Shown here: one piece after another, positions 16,953-25,514 of the stretch
Numbering within the stretch: the stretch's first letter is position 1
Layout of the letters: each line of letters begins with the position of its first letter
Assembly: GCA_937906385.1 (NCBI GenBank)
Contig: CALCYQ010000004.1
Coordinates: 310,001 to 374,000 of the forward strand
DNA: 64,000 nt
Direction: 5' to 3'
Origin: an uncultured Candidatus Saccharibacteria bacterium
GTDB taxonomy: Bacteria > Patescibacteriota > Saccharimonadia > Saccharimonadales > Saccharimonadaceae
Translations under genes and position numbers: made by a program
Notes under the pieces: generated by a model
Database searches by the model: none
Told to the model about the DNA's origin: nothing
The model's input: only the letters and a program-made list of their open reading frames with translations

Positions 16953-17026
16953 AAAAAACTAGACGGGTATTTTCGCGAACTACATCCGCCAGGATGGGCG
17001 GAGCGAAAACACTCGTCTAGTTTTTT
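16953..17026. terminator. Long bidirectional terminator hairpin after tRNA-Arg
   Basis: An 18-bp near-perfect stem (16959-16976 with 17003-17020) enclosing a small GC-rich inner hairpin (CCGCC...GGCGG), flanked by A6 and T6. It starts directly at the encoded CCA of the tRNA on the minus strand. Confidence 0.85.
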
Positions 17027-17100
17027 GGTAGGCCCAGCTGGAATCGAACCAGCATTGTACCCTTAGAGGGGGTATGTCCTATCCGTTGAACGATGAGCCC
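17026..17100 (-). tRNA. tRNA-Arg (anticodon TCT), CCA encoded
   Basis: Cloverleaf read on the minus strand: acceptor GGGCTCA/TGGGCCT (G1-U72 wobble), D stem GTTC/GGAC, anticodon stem TACCC/GGGTA with loop CCTCTAA, variable CAAT, T stem GCTGG/CCAGC with TTCGATT, discriminator A, CCA. Anticodon TCT reads AGA/AGG. Position 33 is C instead of the near-universal U. -10 TAAAAT lies about 15 nt upstream. Confidence 0.93.
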
Positions 17101-17169
17101 TACTCTGTACATTTTACCATATCCCTACTCAAAGCCAACTTCTACGTCATTTTTTCGAAAAAATACTAC

Positions 17170-17197
17170 TTGCTTTTCATAACACTTATGCTATATT
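17170..17197 (+). promoter_or_regulatory. Promoter of the subtilase-cohesin operon
   Basis: -35-like TTGCTT (17170-17175), 16-nt spacer, extended -10 TTATGC-TATATT (17192-17197); leader about 25 nt with Shine-Dalgarno GAGAGG. Confidence 0.65.
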
Positions 17198-17226
17198 AGA
17201 AGTAAATCAAGAGAGGTCAAAAACAA

Positions 17227-20200
17227 ATGGTCAAAAACAAACACAAAAATCTTCGGTGGATTTTTGTTGCCTGCCTCGCGCTGGCTCTTTTTATCACAAA
17301 TATTATCGTTAGCAACACTAACGACCCAGATATTAACATCACCAAACTTCCCGAGGAGTTCATCACGAATTATCTCGACGAAGTCGGCACACTAGATCAA
17401 GACCATAAAGACTATACCGTTATCGTCACTTCTGCTAAATCGCTCCCCGAAACTTATGGCGCCGCCAAAGTTATTGAAGCTCCGAATCACCAATACATTC
17501 TTCAATACGATAGCGAAACCGCCAAAAACGCCGCCATCCGTGGGCTCCGTGAAGACGGCATTGCCGCTCAACCGAACTTCCAGTACAAAGTCTTCCAGGA
17601 TTACAACTCCTGGGGTGTTTCCACTATGAGTATCGACTACGCTCTTGAAAATATCCCTACCACCTCTCAAAACTCTATTAACGCCGCCGTCATCGACACC
17701 GGCCTCGACATCGACCTCTTCAACACCTATTACTCCGGCAAACTCGCCGGCTCTTTTAATGCCGTTCACCCCGACCAAGATGTTACTGATCTTCACGGCC
17801 ACGGCACCCACGTTTCCGGCACCGTCGCCGAAGCTACGCCGTCCTACGTTAAACTCTTTGCTGTCCAAGCTTCCGCTACTGACGACGGCAATCTTTACAC
17901 ATCTGACATCATCACCGGCATCAACTACATCACCTACTATCACGCCGCTGATGTTATTAATATGAGTTTTGGTAGTGTCTATACCGGCGATGAATCTGAT
18001 GTCGCCCTCTACCAGGCCATCGAAGCCGCCAAACAAGAAAACATTATCTCTGTCGCCGCCGCTGGCAACGACTCAACTGACGCCCCATCCGCCCCGGCCT
18101 CTTTCGATAATACTATTTCAATTTCCGCCGTCGACGCCAGCTTCAAGCTCGCAAGTTTCTCAAATTACGGCGACACCATCACTTTTGCCGCCCCTGGCGT
18201 CAACATCAAGAGCCTCATGGGCAACAACGTTACCCTCACCAGCTACAAACAGCCAGGCGACGATGATGACCATGGCACCATCAGCGGCACTTCTATGGCC
18301 GCCCCACACGCCACCGCCGCCGTTGCTATCATCAAGAGCATTAACCCCTCACTTACTTTCGACAATACCGTTAACGCCCTCAAGGATCACGCCATCGACC
18401 TCGGCACATCCGGATGGGATAGCTCCTTTGGCTACGGACTAATTAGTTTTGCAGATACTAACTTCTGCGCTAATAGTAACAGCCAAAACTGCGACGATTA
18501 CGGCGTCTTCCGTAAAATGGTTGCTAGCCAAATCTCCGTTTCGCCACAACTTACCGATTTCAACTACTATAGCCTCACTAATATCCTCCCTAGCACTATT
18601 ACGATTACCGGCACCGACGGTTTCAGCGAGACTCATATCCTCGGCGAGCTCGACGATGTGAAAATCACTGGCTACAACCCGCTCGCCACTAGCGAACAAA
18701 CCGTCTACGTCGAATACCTCGGCCTCGAGACTTCTTTCAAAGTCACGAATTACACTGACTATACTAGTGGCTGGGTCTACGAAACTTCTACCGACGACAC
18801 CATTGCCATCACGAAATACACCGACAGTCATCAAAAAGCCTATAAGCTTTACATCCCGAGCCAAATTACCGGCAAAAATGTCACCGCTATCAAACCCGGC
18901 ACCTTCTCAAGCTCCACCAACGCCGCCAACTATCGCACGCTCATATTGCCTAGCACCATCACTACTCTCAATAATATTGGCAACACCTTCGTCGAACTTT
19001 CCTCCATTGAATCTCAAGCCAGCGAACTAACGCTTGGTAGCATCGCTATTCATAACCTGCCAAAACTTCAAACCATTACTGGAAATATCTTACTTAACGC
19101 CAGTAGTAGCGGCGCACTATCGAATAATCCGCTTCTCACTACTGTCACTCTCTCTGAAAATACGACCATTATTCCAATGGACGCTTTCTTTGGCGACAAA
19201 AGCCTCAAGACTATTGTTTTGCCAGATGGCGTCACCGCCATTGAGGAAAACGCTTTCCGCGGAACTGGGCTCACCGCCATCGCGCTCGGCAACAATCTCA
19301 CTACTATCGGCGCCTACGCATTTAATTCATCGGCGCTTGAATCTATTTACATCCCAGCCTCGGTCACCTCAATCGACCATACCGCTTTCGGCTGGATCGA
19401 CACTCTTGAATCCCTCACTATCGCCGCCGATAATCCAGTCTACGATAGCCGCGATAACGCTAACGCCATCATCGTTACGGCCACTAATATTCTCATTACA
19501 GGCATTAGCACTACTCAGATTCCAAATACCGTCACCGCTATCGCCTCTAACGCCTTCAATCAAATGTCTCTTATCGGTATAGAAATCCCTGCTAACGTTC
19601 AAACCATCGAAGCTAATGCCTTTAACGACTGCTTCTCTCTGTTCTATATTAAATTCCCTAATAACCAAATTAATCTCGCCGACAGCATTATCACGAACAA
19701 CACTGGTATTTGGACACCCGTTGGTATCACCTTCTGGGTTTATGACCATTCCGATACGCTTGCCTATGCCATCGAACGTGATATCACCTATCGCATTATC
19801 GACGAATCTTCCTCGGACGATAAGCTCATCGTTCATATAGCTGCGAAATATATCCCCGGCTGGGAGGAAGGCCGCAACTATCGCGCCTTCGAACAAATTA
19901 CGCCTGAAAATCTCGAGCTCACTATCACCTACCTCGACTATACCGATGAAGTTATTACAACCTTTAACTCCGTCGACTATGAAGGCGGCGCTGATAGTCT
20001 TCGTGCTAAAGATAAGTTCGCCGTTGGCATTGATTACGGTACCGAAACTGGCTATCGCCACTTATACCAAACTCTCGAACTAACCGTCGAAAAGGTTGAC
20101 CCAACCTACACCACTCCTACTGGCCTCACTGCCGACCCCGGCCAAACCCTATCCGAGCTAACCTTACCTACTAACTTCTCCTGGATGGACGCTTCTACGA

Positions 20201-21225
20201 TCATTGAAGGCGCCGGCAACGTCACCTATTATGCCAAATACACCCCAACCGACACCGACAACTACAATATTATTGAAGATATTCCGGTCACCATCTATGT
20301 TCACACCACAAAAACTCTCTTAACCCCTAACTTCTCTATCGCCCCAGTTCCATACAATGACAGCACCGACCATATCGACCCAGCCGATATTACCGTCACA
20401 AACCTCGCCACCGACGAATATACCGTCGTTGGCTCTACAATCACTTCTAATACCACTGCCACCATTGTCCTGCGACTATCCGATGCCAAGTTCGCCGATT
20501 ATTACTTCGACGGTGGCATCCAAGAAAAAGCTTTCGACGTCACTATTACTACCACCTCAATTAGCTCGGACTATAGTGGCCTCTACGATGGCGCCGCTCA
20601 CAGCTTCACCTTTAATATCAATACTGATGGCTGTTCCATCGTCTACGCACTCGACGGTGAAAACTTCAATATCACCACCAAGCCTAGCTTCACCGAAATC
20701 GGTAATTACTTCGTCGATATGCGCATCTCTTGCCCAGACCGCGAGACCATCACCAACTTCGCCATCATCTCTATCCAAGGCTTCACGGTAACCGGCAATC
20801 TCGCCATCATCCGAACCGCCATTGTCACACCGGACAACAGCACCTCTACACTTATAGACAACATCGTCCTTAACCAAGGCCTGATGGGCACCATGCCAGA
20901 AATTCACGACCATGACGGCACCGATCTCGGCTTCCCATATCCAGATACCCTCAAAACCGGCTACCAATATCACTATGGTATTGGCGATACCTACTACACC
21001 CACGACATCGCGGTCCTCGGCGATAATAACGGTGACGGCGAAATCAACGACCTTGATTTCACCGCTCTCAAAGAGCACTTACGCACCGGTAGTGGTCTGG
21101 ACGGCGTCTACGCCATCGCTAGCGACGTCAAAAGAACTGACGACGACGTCACGCTCAACTCCGGCGACCTACTCAGATATAAACAGCACATATTAAATAT
21201 AAGCACCATCGGAGGAGACCACTAA
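17227..21225 (+). CDS. Secreted subtilase (S8) with leucine-rich repeats and C-terminal dockerin
   Basis: 1332 residues. Signal anchor at residues 9-29, then a propeptide-like region. Catalytic triad is visible: D157 (AAVIDTGLD), H192 (HGHGTHVSGT), S356 (SGTSMAAPH), with oxyanion N281 (AAAGNDS). Residues about 535-840 are BspA-like (LRR_5) repeats of the type ITTLNNIGN, VTAIEENAF, LTTIGAYAF. Beta-rich spacer domains follow. The last about 65 residues are a type I dockerin: perfect first loop DNNGDGEINDLD, then LKEHL, and a second, divergent loop ending SGDLLRYKQHIL. Shine-Dalgarno GAGAGG. Probably a surface-displayed protease held through its dockerin by the protein encoded next. Confidence 0.9.
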   Translation: MVKNKHKNLRWIFVACLALALFITNIIVSNTNDPDINITKLPEEFITNYLDEVGTLDQDHKDYTVIVTSAKSLPETYGAAKVIEAPNHQYILQYDSETAKNAAIRGLREDGIAAQPNFQYKVFQDYNSWGVSTMSIDYALENIPTTSQNSINAAVIDTGLDIDLFNTYYSGKLAGSFNAVHPDQDVTDLHGHGTHVSGTVAEATPSYVKLFAVQASATDDGNLYTSDIITGINYITYYHAADVINMSFGSVYTGDESDVALYQAIEAAKQENIISVAAAGNDSTDAPSAPASFDNTISISAVDASFKLASFSNYGDTITFAAPGVNIKSLMGNNVTLTSYKQPGDDDDHGTISGTSMAAPHATAAVAIIKSINPSLTFDNTVNALKDHAIDLGTSGWDSSFGYGLISFADTNFCANSNSQNCDDYGVFRKMVASQISVSPQLTDFNYYSLTNILPSTITITGTDGFSETHILGELDDVKITGYNPLATSEQTVYVEYLGLETSFKVTNYTDYTSGWVYETSTDDTIAITKYTDSHQKAYKLYIPSQITGKNVTAIKPGTFSSSTNAANYRTLILPSTITTLNNIGNTFVELSSIESQASELTLGSIAIHNLPKLQTITGNILLNASSSGALSNNPLLTTVTLSENTTIIPMDAFFGDKSLKTIVLPDGVTAIEENAFRGTGLTAIALGNNLTTIGAYAFNSSALESIYIPASVTSIDHTAFGWIDTLESLTIAADNPVYDSRDNANAIIVTATNILITGISTTQIPNTVTAIASNAFNQMSLIGIEIPANVQTIEANAFNDCFSLFYIKFPNNQINLADSIITNNTGIWTPVGITFWVYDHSDTLAYAIERDITYRIIDESSSDDKLIVHIAAKYIPGWEEGRNYRAFEQITPENLELTITYLDYTDEVITTFNSVDYEGGADSLRAKDKFAVGIDYGTETGYRHLYQTLELTVEKVDPTYTTPTGLTADPGQTLSELTLPTNFSWMDASTIIEGAGNVTYYAKYTPTDTDNYNIIEDIPVTIYVHTTKTLLTPNFSIAPVPYNDSTDHIDPADITVTNLATDEYTVVGSTITSNTTATIVLRLSDAKFADYYFDGGIQEKAFDVTITTTSISSDYSGLYDGAAHSFTFNINTDGCSIVYALDGENFNITTKPSFTEIGNYFVDMRISCPDRETITNFAIISIQGFTVTGNLAIIRTAIVTPDNSTSTLIDNIVLNQGLMGTMPEIHDHDGTDLGFPYPDTLKTGYQYHYGIGDTYYTHDIAVLGDNNGDGEINDLDFTALKEHLRTGSGLDGVYAIASDVKRTDDDVTLNSGDLLRYKQHILNISTIGGDH

Positions 21226-21226
21226 T

Positions 21227-21802
21227 ATGACACTTAAAAAATTAATCATCCCACTCGCCACATTAGCGTCCGTTATGTTCTTTACGGCCCCCACCTTTGC
21301 CGTTCGCGCGCCAGTCGTCGCTTCCTTTACGTCAAGTGCCGAACAAATCGCAACTGACGGTTCCTTTACAATTACCCTTTCCTTTACCGCTGCTGCCTGG
21401 AATCTTCACGTCACTTCAACTGGCCCCGTCAGCGGCTGCACTTTCGATAATGCTGACGCTACTTCCGACGCCCAAGACGCCGAACAAAACTTTACTATAA
21501 ATTGCACCGCCACCGGAGCTGGCACTATTGTTGCCACCCTCTCTGGCGACGTTAGTATCTACGATCAAGGCACTATTTATACCGACTCGCAGTCGGGTAG
21601 CGTGACAATTATTGCCGCCGATAGCACTTCCGGTGACGACGACCTAAGTGGTGGCAATCCGACAAGCGACAATCCAACCGCTGACAATGGCACCGCCCTA
21701 CCGCAAACCTATGACAGCATCAATCGCTCTCTCGTCGCCGTCGGCGCCCTCAGCGCCGTTATGGCCGGCGTCTATCTTTATAACCGCAGTCGCCGCGGAT
21801 AG
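21227..21802 (+). CDS. LPXTG-anchored protein with cohesin/Ig-like domain
   Basis: 191 residues. Signal peptide (LKKLIIPLATLASVMFFTAPTFA), one beta-rich domain of about 95 residues (GSFTITLSF, WNLHVTSTGPVSGC, FTINCTATGAGTIVATLSGD), a Ser/Asp/Asn linker, then LPQTYD, a hydrophobic helix and RSRRG: a sortase sorting signal. The domain pattern resembles the cohesin/Ig-like modules often encoded beside dockerin proteins, but this is a remote match. Two cysteines could form a disulfide. The start lies 1 nt after the protease stop, with GGAGGAG upstream, so the two are one operon. Probable surface receptor for the protease's dockerin. Confidence 0.75.
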   Translation: MTLKKLIIPLATLASVMFFTAPTFAVRAPVVASFTSSAEQIATDGSFTITLSFTAAAWNLHVTSTGPVSGCTFDNADATSDAQDAEQNFTINCTATGAGTIVATLSGDVSIYDQGTIYTDSQSGSVTIIAADSTSGDDDLSGGNPTSDNPTADNGTALPQTYDSINRSLVAVGALSAVMAGVYLYNRSRRG

Positions 21803-21861
21803 ACCATCTTACCCCTATTTATGTTATAATGTAACAGATAACAACTAATAGGAGTATTCTC

Positions 21862-23076
21862 ATGAAATTATCCGAAGAACTCCAGTGGCGCGGCTTCGTC
21901 GCCGAGCATACGCTGGATCAGATATCAGACCTAGACAAAGCTCCGCGTAATTTCTATTGGGGCACCGATCCTAGTGCCGATTCGCTTCATATCGGTCATC
22001 TCGCTGCCCTCATGATGTGCGCATGCTTCGTTCGCCATGGTTATACTCCATACTATCTCGTTGGTGGCGCTACCGGCCAAATCGGCGATCCAAAAGATAC
22101 CGTTGAGCGCGATCTAAAAGGCCTCGATGAAATCGAGAAAAACAAAGCTGCTCTGGCCGCCCAGATTATCCGCGTCACCCACTCTCCAGAAGGCACTCAG
22201 CTCGTTGATAACAACGATTGGTTCAAAGATATTAAATTCCTACCTTTCCTCCGCGAAATCGGCAAAGCCTTCAGTATGACGCAGCTGCTTGACCGTCAAT
22301 TCGTCCAAAAACGCATCGGCGAAGGCGGCTCCGGCATTTCCTACGCTGAATTTAGCTACACCCTCATTCAGGGCTACGATTTCTTACATCTTTTCCGCAC
22401 CTACAACGTCGACCTCCAGCTTTGCGGCGCCGACCAATTCGGCAACTGTACCTCTGGCATTCATCTCATTAAGCGCCTCGAAAACCACGAAGCCGACTGC
22501 TATTCTTGCCCACTTATCATCGACAAAGTTACCGGCCGTAAATTCGGCAAATCCGAAGGCAACGCCGTCTGGCTCGACCCAGCAAAAACCAGCATTTTCG
22601 ATTTCTACCAATTCTGGCTTAATCAGTCCGACGAAGCCCTCGAAGACTACTTCAAATACTTCACCTTCGTCATGCCAGATGAACTTGATCAAATCCTCAC
22701 CGAGCATCGCGAAAATCCATCCGCCCGCCTCGGCCAAAAACGCCTCGGCTTTGAGGTTACCAAGGTCGTCCACGGCGAAGCGGCCGCAAAAAGTGCTGAA
22801 AAACTCACCGCTTTCCTCTTTGGTGACGGCAAAATTTCCGACCTCACCACCGACGACGTCGAGTTACTCGCACAAAGCTTCCCAACTGCCGCCACTGGCA
22901 AAACACTTGTCGACATCCTCGCCGAAACCGGCCTCGCCAGCAGCAAAGGCGAAGCTCGCAAACTCATCTCTGGCAACGCTATTTCCATCAATGGTGTCAA
23001 AGTCACCGCCGATCAGACGATTTCCGAGCTTTCCCTCATCAAAAAAGGCAAAAATAAATTCGCCCTCGTACGCTAA
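21862..23076 (+). CDS. tyrS: Tyrosyl-tRNA synthetase
   Basis: 404 residues, class I. Charges tRNA-Tyr. Motif 1 is SLHIGHLAALM; the tyrosine-binding region includes YTLIQGYDFLHLF and QLCGADQFGN; motif 2 is KFGKSEGNAVWLD. A C-terminal S4 RNA-binding domain follows (SSKGEARKLISGNAISINGVKV). Shine-Dalgarno TAGGAG is present and TATAAT lies about 30 nt upstream, so the mRNA has a short leader. Single-gene unit; a stand-alone cassette promoter begins 40 bp after the stop. Confidence 0.97.
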   Translation: MKLSEELQWRGFVAEHTLDQISDLDKAPRNFYWGTDPSADSLHIGHLAALMMCACFVRHGYTPYYLVGGATGQIGDPKDTVERDLKGLDEIEKNKAALAAQIIRVTHSPEGTQLVDNNDWFKDIKFLPFLREIGKAFSMTQLLDRQFVQKRIGEGGSGISYAEFSYTLIQGYDFLHLFRTYNVDLQLCGADQFGNCTSGIHLIKRLENHEADCYSCPLIIDKVTGRKFGKSEGNAVWLDPAKTSIFDFYQFWLNQSDEALEDYFKYFTFVMPDELDQILTEHRENPSARLGQKRLGFEVTKVVHGEAAAKSAEKLTAFLFGDGKISDLTTDDVELLAQSFPTAATGKTLVDILAETGLASSKGEARKLISGNAISINGVKVTADQTISELSLIKKGKNKFALVR

Positions 23077-23114
23077 GACAGCCCATTTTACCCCTATTAA
23101 GCATAAGCGTACTA

Positions 23115-23143
23115 TTGACTTTTTGAAGCATAAGTGATATAAT
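23115..23143 (+). promoter_or_regulatory. Cassette-class promoter for the gene at 23203
   Basis: TTGACT (23115-23120), 17-nt spacer, TATAAT (23138-23143). Predicted start near 23150; leader about 53 nt. Confidence 0.85.
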
Positions 23144-23202
23144 CATTCGCATCATTGATGGATGATTGTATGCCATCACGCACATTGCAAAGGAGAATGA
23201 CT

Positions 23203-23580
23203 ATGCATACTCAAAAAGTCGTTTCGTTGCACCCTGTCTTGGCCTTTATCTTTGGTCTCAACCAGAAAACTATGGCCGATTCCTTTTGCTCCGCTTCGAC
23301 AACGAATATCAGCAATCTGGAAACCGACGAGTCCGTACAGCTCGCTTTCGGCGACGCCGAGTATATCGATAACTACTGCCAGCGCATCATCGATGGCACT
23401 GCAAGTATCCATAAACTCATCTACGCTCTTCCAAGCCTAACTCTATCTATGAGAAAGCGCTCCTCAAGCGACCGCGTCGCTGTTAAAAACAGCTTAAAAC
23501 AGGTTCTCTTCCACGCTGAAATCTCCGATGCGGAGAGAGAGCGGATCTATAACTCCGTATGCGAAATCTGTCGTATGTAA
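23203..23580 (+). CDS. Stand-alone cassette protein, unknown function
   Basis: 125 residues. The N-terminal 20 residues are moderately hydrophobic (VVSLHPVLAFIFGL) but short of a clear membrane helix. The middle is acidic, the C-terminal third helical and charged (SDAERERIYNSVCEICRM). Four cysteines, two in the final CEIC. No family recognised. The ATG at 23203 is chosen because AAAGGAG lies 7 nt upstream; an in-frame ATG at 23155 lacks one and lies next to the predicted transcript start. Own promoter and terminator. Confidence 0.7.
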   Translation: MHTQKVVSLHPVLAFIFGLNQKTMADSFCSASTTNISNLETDESVQLAFGDAEYIDNYCQRIIDGTASIHKLIYALPSLTLSMRKRSSSDRVAVKNSLKQVLFHAEISDAERERIYNSVCEICRM

Positions 23581-23599
23581 GTTATTCTTCGCTCCCAGA

Positions 23600-23630
23600 C
23601 CCCACCCCAACCGGTGGGGTTTTCTTTTTA
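23600..23630 (+). terminator. Terminator of the gene at 23203
   Basis: CCCCACC (23600-23606) pairs with GGTGGGG (23613-23619), followed by TTTTCTTTTT. Confidence 0.88.
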
Positions 23631-23651
23631 TGCTTTTATAGCAAAATACTA

Positions 23652-23680
23652 TTGACTTTTTTGCAAAAGTGTGCTAATAT
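23652..23680 (+). promoter_or_regulatory. Cassette-class promoter for the gene at 23855
   Basis: TTGACT (23652-23657), 17-nt spacer TTTTTTGCAAAAGTGTGC, TAATAT (23675-23680). The spacer nearly matches those at 2940 and 4545. Confidence 0.85.
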
Positions 23681-23686
23681 TATATT

Positions 23687-23854
23687 CGTATCTATCAGCG
23701 TATAGATACTGCACCTTTGGAGACTTCCAAAGCTTACTTTCAACTATTCCCTCTTACCGGGCATCAAGCACGTTATTTTAGCGTGTTTAATGCTCGGTGA
23801 GAGCCTCATAGTGCATGGCGCACATGAGAAACGTTCGAAAGGAGCTCAAGAACC
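23687..23854 (+). ncRNA. Heavily structured 168-nt 5' leader of the gene at 23855
   Basis: Four consecutive inverted repeats: ATCTAT-CAGCGT-ATAGAT; CTTTGGA-GACT-TCCAAAG; a long arm pair CTCTTACCGGGCAT...AAGCACG with CGTGTTTAATGCTCGGTGAGAG; and CTCATAGTGC-ATG-GCGCACATGAG. They are followed by single-stranded sequence and GAAAGGAG. Almost the whole leader can pair. A regulatory or stabilising RNA is inferred; it matches no known riboswitch I can name. Confidence 0.6.
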
Positions 23855-24529
23855 ATGAAAAAGATGTTTATCGTTCACCCTGATGGGACCTACACCACCG
23901 CCTGCGAGGACCCTCGCTACACCGATATGGTCGTGTATCACACCGATGCCGGCAATCTGAAGATCGAGGCGCCCTGCAATGGCAACTTCTCTACCGCTGC
24001 TCAGCGCAAGACGGTCAATGAACTGGCCGGCAAGTGGCTGGACAGCAAGGTTAGCAAGATCGGTATCTCCGCCAGTGGCGAGATCACTGTCCGCGAGGAC
24101 AAGTCCAACGATGACGGCATCGAGATCCGCTTCATCACCGCCAGCACCGACGGCAAGCTGTCTCAGGACGAGGCTGTTGCCGGCGCCGGTCTGATCGGCG
24201 AATGGGTGGGTAAGACTGCCAAGAAGGATACGGCCAAGAAGGCCGCTCCCGCTGCTCCCGCTGCCACTGCCAATGACGACGACAAGAAGACTCCGCCTCC
24301 GGCTGAGCCCGACAAGAAGTCCGATCCGGCACCTGACGACGGTGACACTCCGCCGGCTGGTCCCGACAAGAAGAGCGATCCCGCTCCCGTCGCACCCGAC
24401 AAGAAGAGCGATCCCGCTCCCGATCCGGCACCGACCAAGAGCACTCCTGCTCCGGCCAAGAAGGACGGGGTCCACTGGGATCCGAATCTGTCCGTCGATG
24501 AGAACATCGAGAGACTCTGGAACGCGTAA
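23855..24529 (+). CDS. Stand-alone cassette protein with Lys/Pro/Asp repeat tail
   Basis: 224 residues. N-terminal about 110 residues form a compact domain with beta-type sequence (MFIVHPDGTYTTA, KIGISASGEITVRED, IEIRFITASTDGKL). The next about 80 residues are low-complexity Ala/Pro/Lys/Asp with three copies of PDKKSDPAP. The end is a short distinct motif, HWDPNLSVDENIERLWNA. No signal peptide or membrane helix. No family recognised. Lys is almost always AAG and Leu CTG, unlike tyrS upstream. ATG follows AAAGGAG by about 11 nt after a structured leader. Confidence 0.72.
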   Translation: MKKMFIVHPDGTYTTACEDPRYTDMVVYHTDAGNLKIEAPCNGNFSTAAQRKTVNELAGKWLDSKVSKIGISASGEITVREDKSNDDGIEIRFITASTDGKLSQDEAVAGAGLIGEWVGKTAKKDTAKKAAPAAPAATANDDDKKTPPPAEPDKKSDPAPDDGDTPPAGPDKKSDPAPVAPDKKSDPAPDPAPTKSTPAPAKKDGVHWDPNLSVDENIERLWNA

Positions 24530-24628
24530 GCGAACCATCGCCCGCAAGGGCAGCAGCCTCTCAAGGGAATTCATGAAGACGACAAACCGCTCTAGTTGAG
24601 CAACTTCATGGAGGAAGTCTCCGCAAAT

Positions 24629-24662
24629 TCCAAGCCGCGCCCTAAAAAGCGCGGCTTTTCCC
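24629..24662 (+). terminator. Terminator of the gene at 23855
   Basis: AAGCCGCGC (24632-24640) pairs with GCGCGGCTT (24649-24657) followed by a T-rich tract. The preceding 100 nt hold another imperfect hairpin (TTCATGAAG...CTTCATGGA) and no gene. Confidence 0.85.
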
Positions 24663-24724
24663 TTTCTAGGCATAAGCCTTAAAATCTTGTATAATAACCT
24701 CCATAACACTTGGAGGTATATTTT

Positions 24725-25495
24725 ATGAAAAAAGTATTAGCATTCGACGTCGATCAGACCTTAAATATTGCCAAAACCCCGATTCCTCCAGAGATCGCCG
24801 AGCTTCTCACGAAATGTCTTGACCATTTTGAAATCTGCCCAATTTCCGGCCAAAAATTCGACCAATTTTTGATTCAAATCGTCGACGAAATGAAAGATGC
24901 CACCCCAGAACAGCTCACCCATCTCCATCTCTTCGTTGCTCAAGGCACTCAATATTACCGCTACGACGCCAAGAAAAAAGATTGGGATCAAGTCTATAAT
25001 TATCCACTCACCGATGAGCAAGTTGCCAAAATTACCGAAGCCATCGAAACGGCCGCCAAAGAACTCGGTTACTGGGAAGAAGATAAGCTCGCTGCAGGCG
25101 ACGAAATTATCGAAAACCGCCTCAGCCAGGTCACCTTCTCTGCCCTCGGCCAAAAAGCCGGCACCGAAGCTAAATATGCCTGGGACCCAGACCACAAGAA
25201 ACGCGAAGCTATCGTCAAACGCTGCAAAGAACTCGCCCCAGAATTCGATTATGAAATCGGCGGCACCACTTCTATCAATGCCATCACTCCAGGCATGAAT
25301 AAAGTCTTTGGCATGACGCACCTCATGGAAGAACTCAACGTCAAAAAAGAAGACATCCTCTACTTTGGCGATATGACTCAACCTGGCGGCAACGATTATC
25401 CAGTCGTCCAAATGGGTATCGAAACTATTACTGTTCGCTCCCACGAAGATACCGCCTACGCCCTCCGTGGCATTTTAGGCCTGCTCGACAAGTAG
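24725..25495 (+). CDS. HAD-superfamily hydrolase, eukaryote-type phosphomannomutase-like
   Basis: 256 residues. HAD motif 1 is FDVDQTLN (DxDxT); the subclass IIB cap lies between about residues 85 and 185. The C-terminal signature KEDILYFGDMTQPGGNDYPV closely follows the FGD-x-T-x-PGGND signature of eukaryotic phosphomannomutases (PMM1/2), which interconvert mannose-6-phosphate and mannose-1-phosphate. ISGQKFDQF sits where those enzymes have VGGSD. The ATG at 24725 is chosen for GGAGG 8 nt upstream. A mutase or a sugar phosphatase of the same family are both possible. Confidence 0.82.
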   Translation: MKKVLAFDVDQTLNIAKTPIPPEIAELLTKCLDHFEICPISGQKFDQFLIQIVDEMKDATPEQLTHLHLFVAQGTQYYRYDAKKKDWDQVYNYPLTDEQVAKITEAIETAAKELGYWEEDKLAAGDEIIENRLSQVTFSALGQKAGTEAKYAWDPDHKKREAIVKRCKELAPEFDYEIGGTTSINAITPGMNKVFGMTHLMEELNVKKEDILYFGDMTQPGGNDYPVVQMGIETITVRSHEDTAYALRGILGLLDK

Positions 25496-25514
25496 CTTGT
25501 GCTAGAATAATAGT

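Noticed and set aside
17392..21078. Long open frames opposite the subtilase
   Set aside because: They mirror the codon bias of the real gene; no motif, start signal or promoter.
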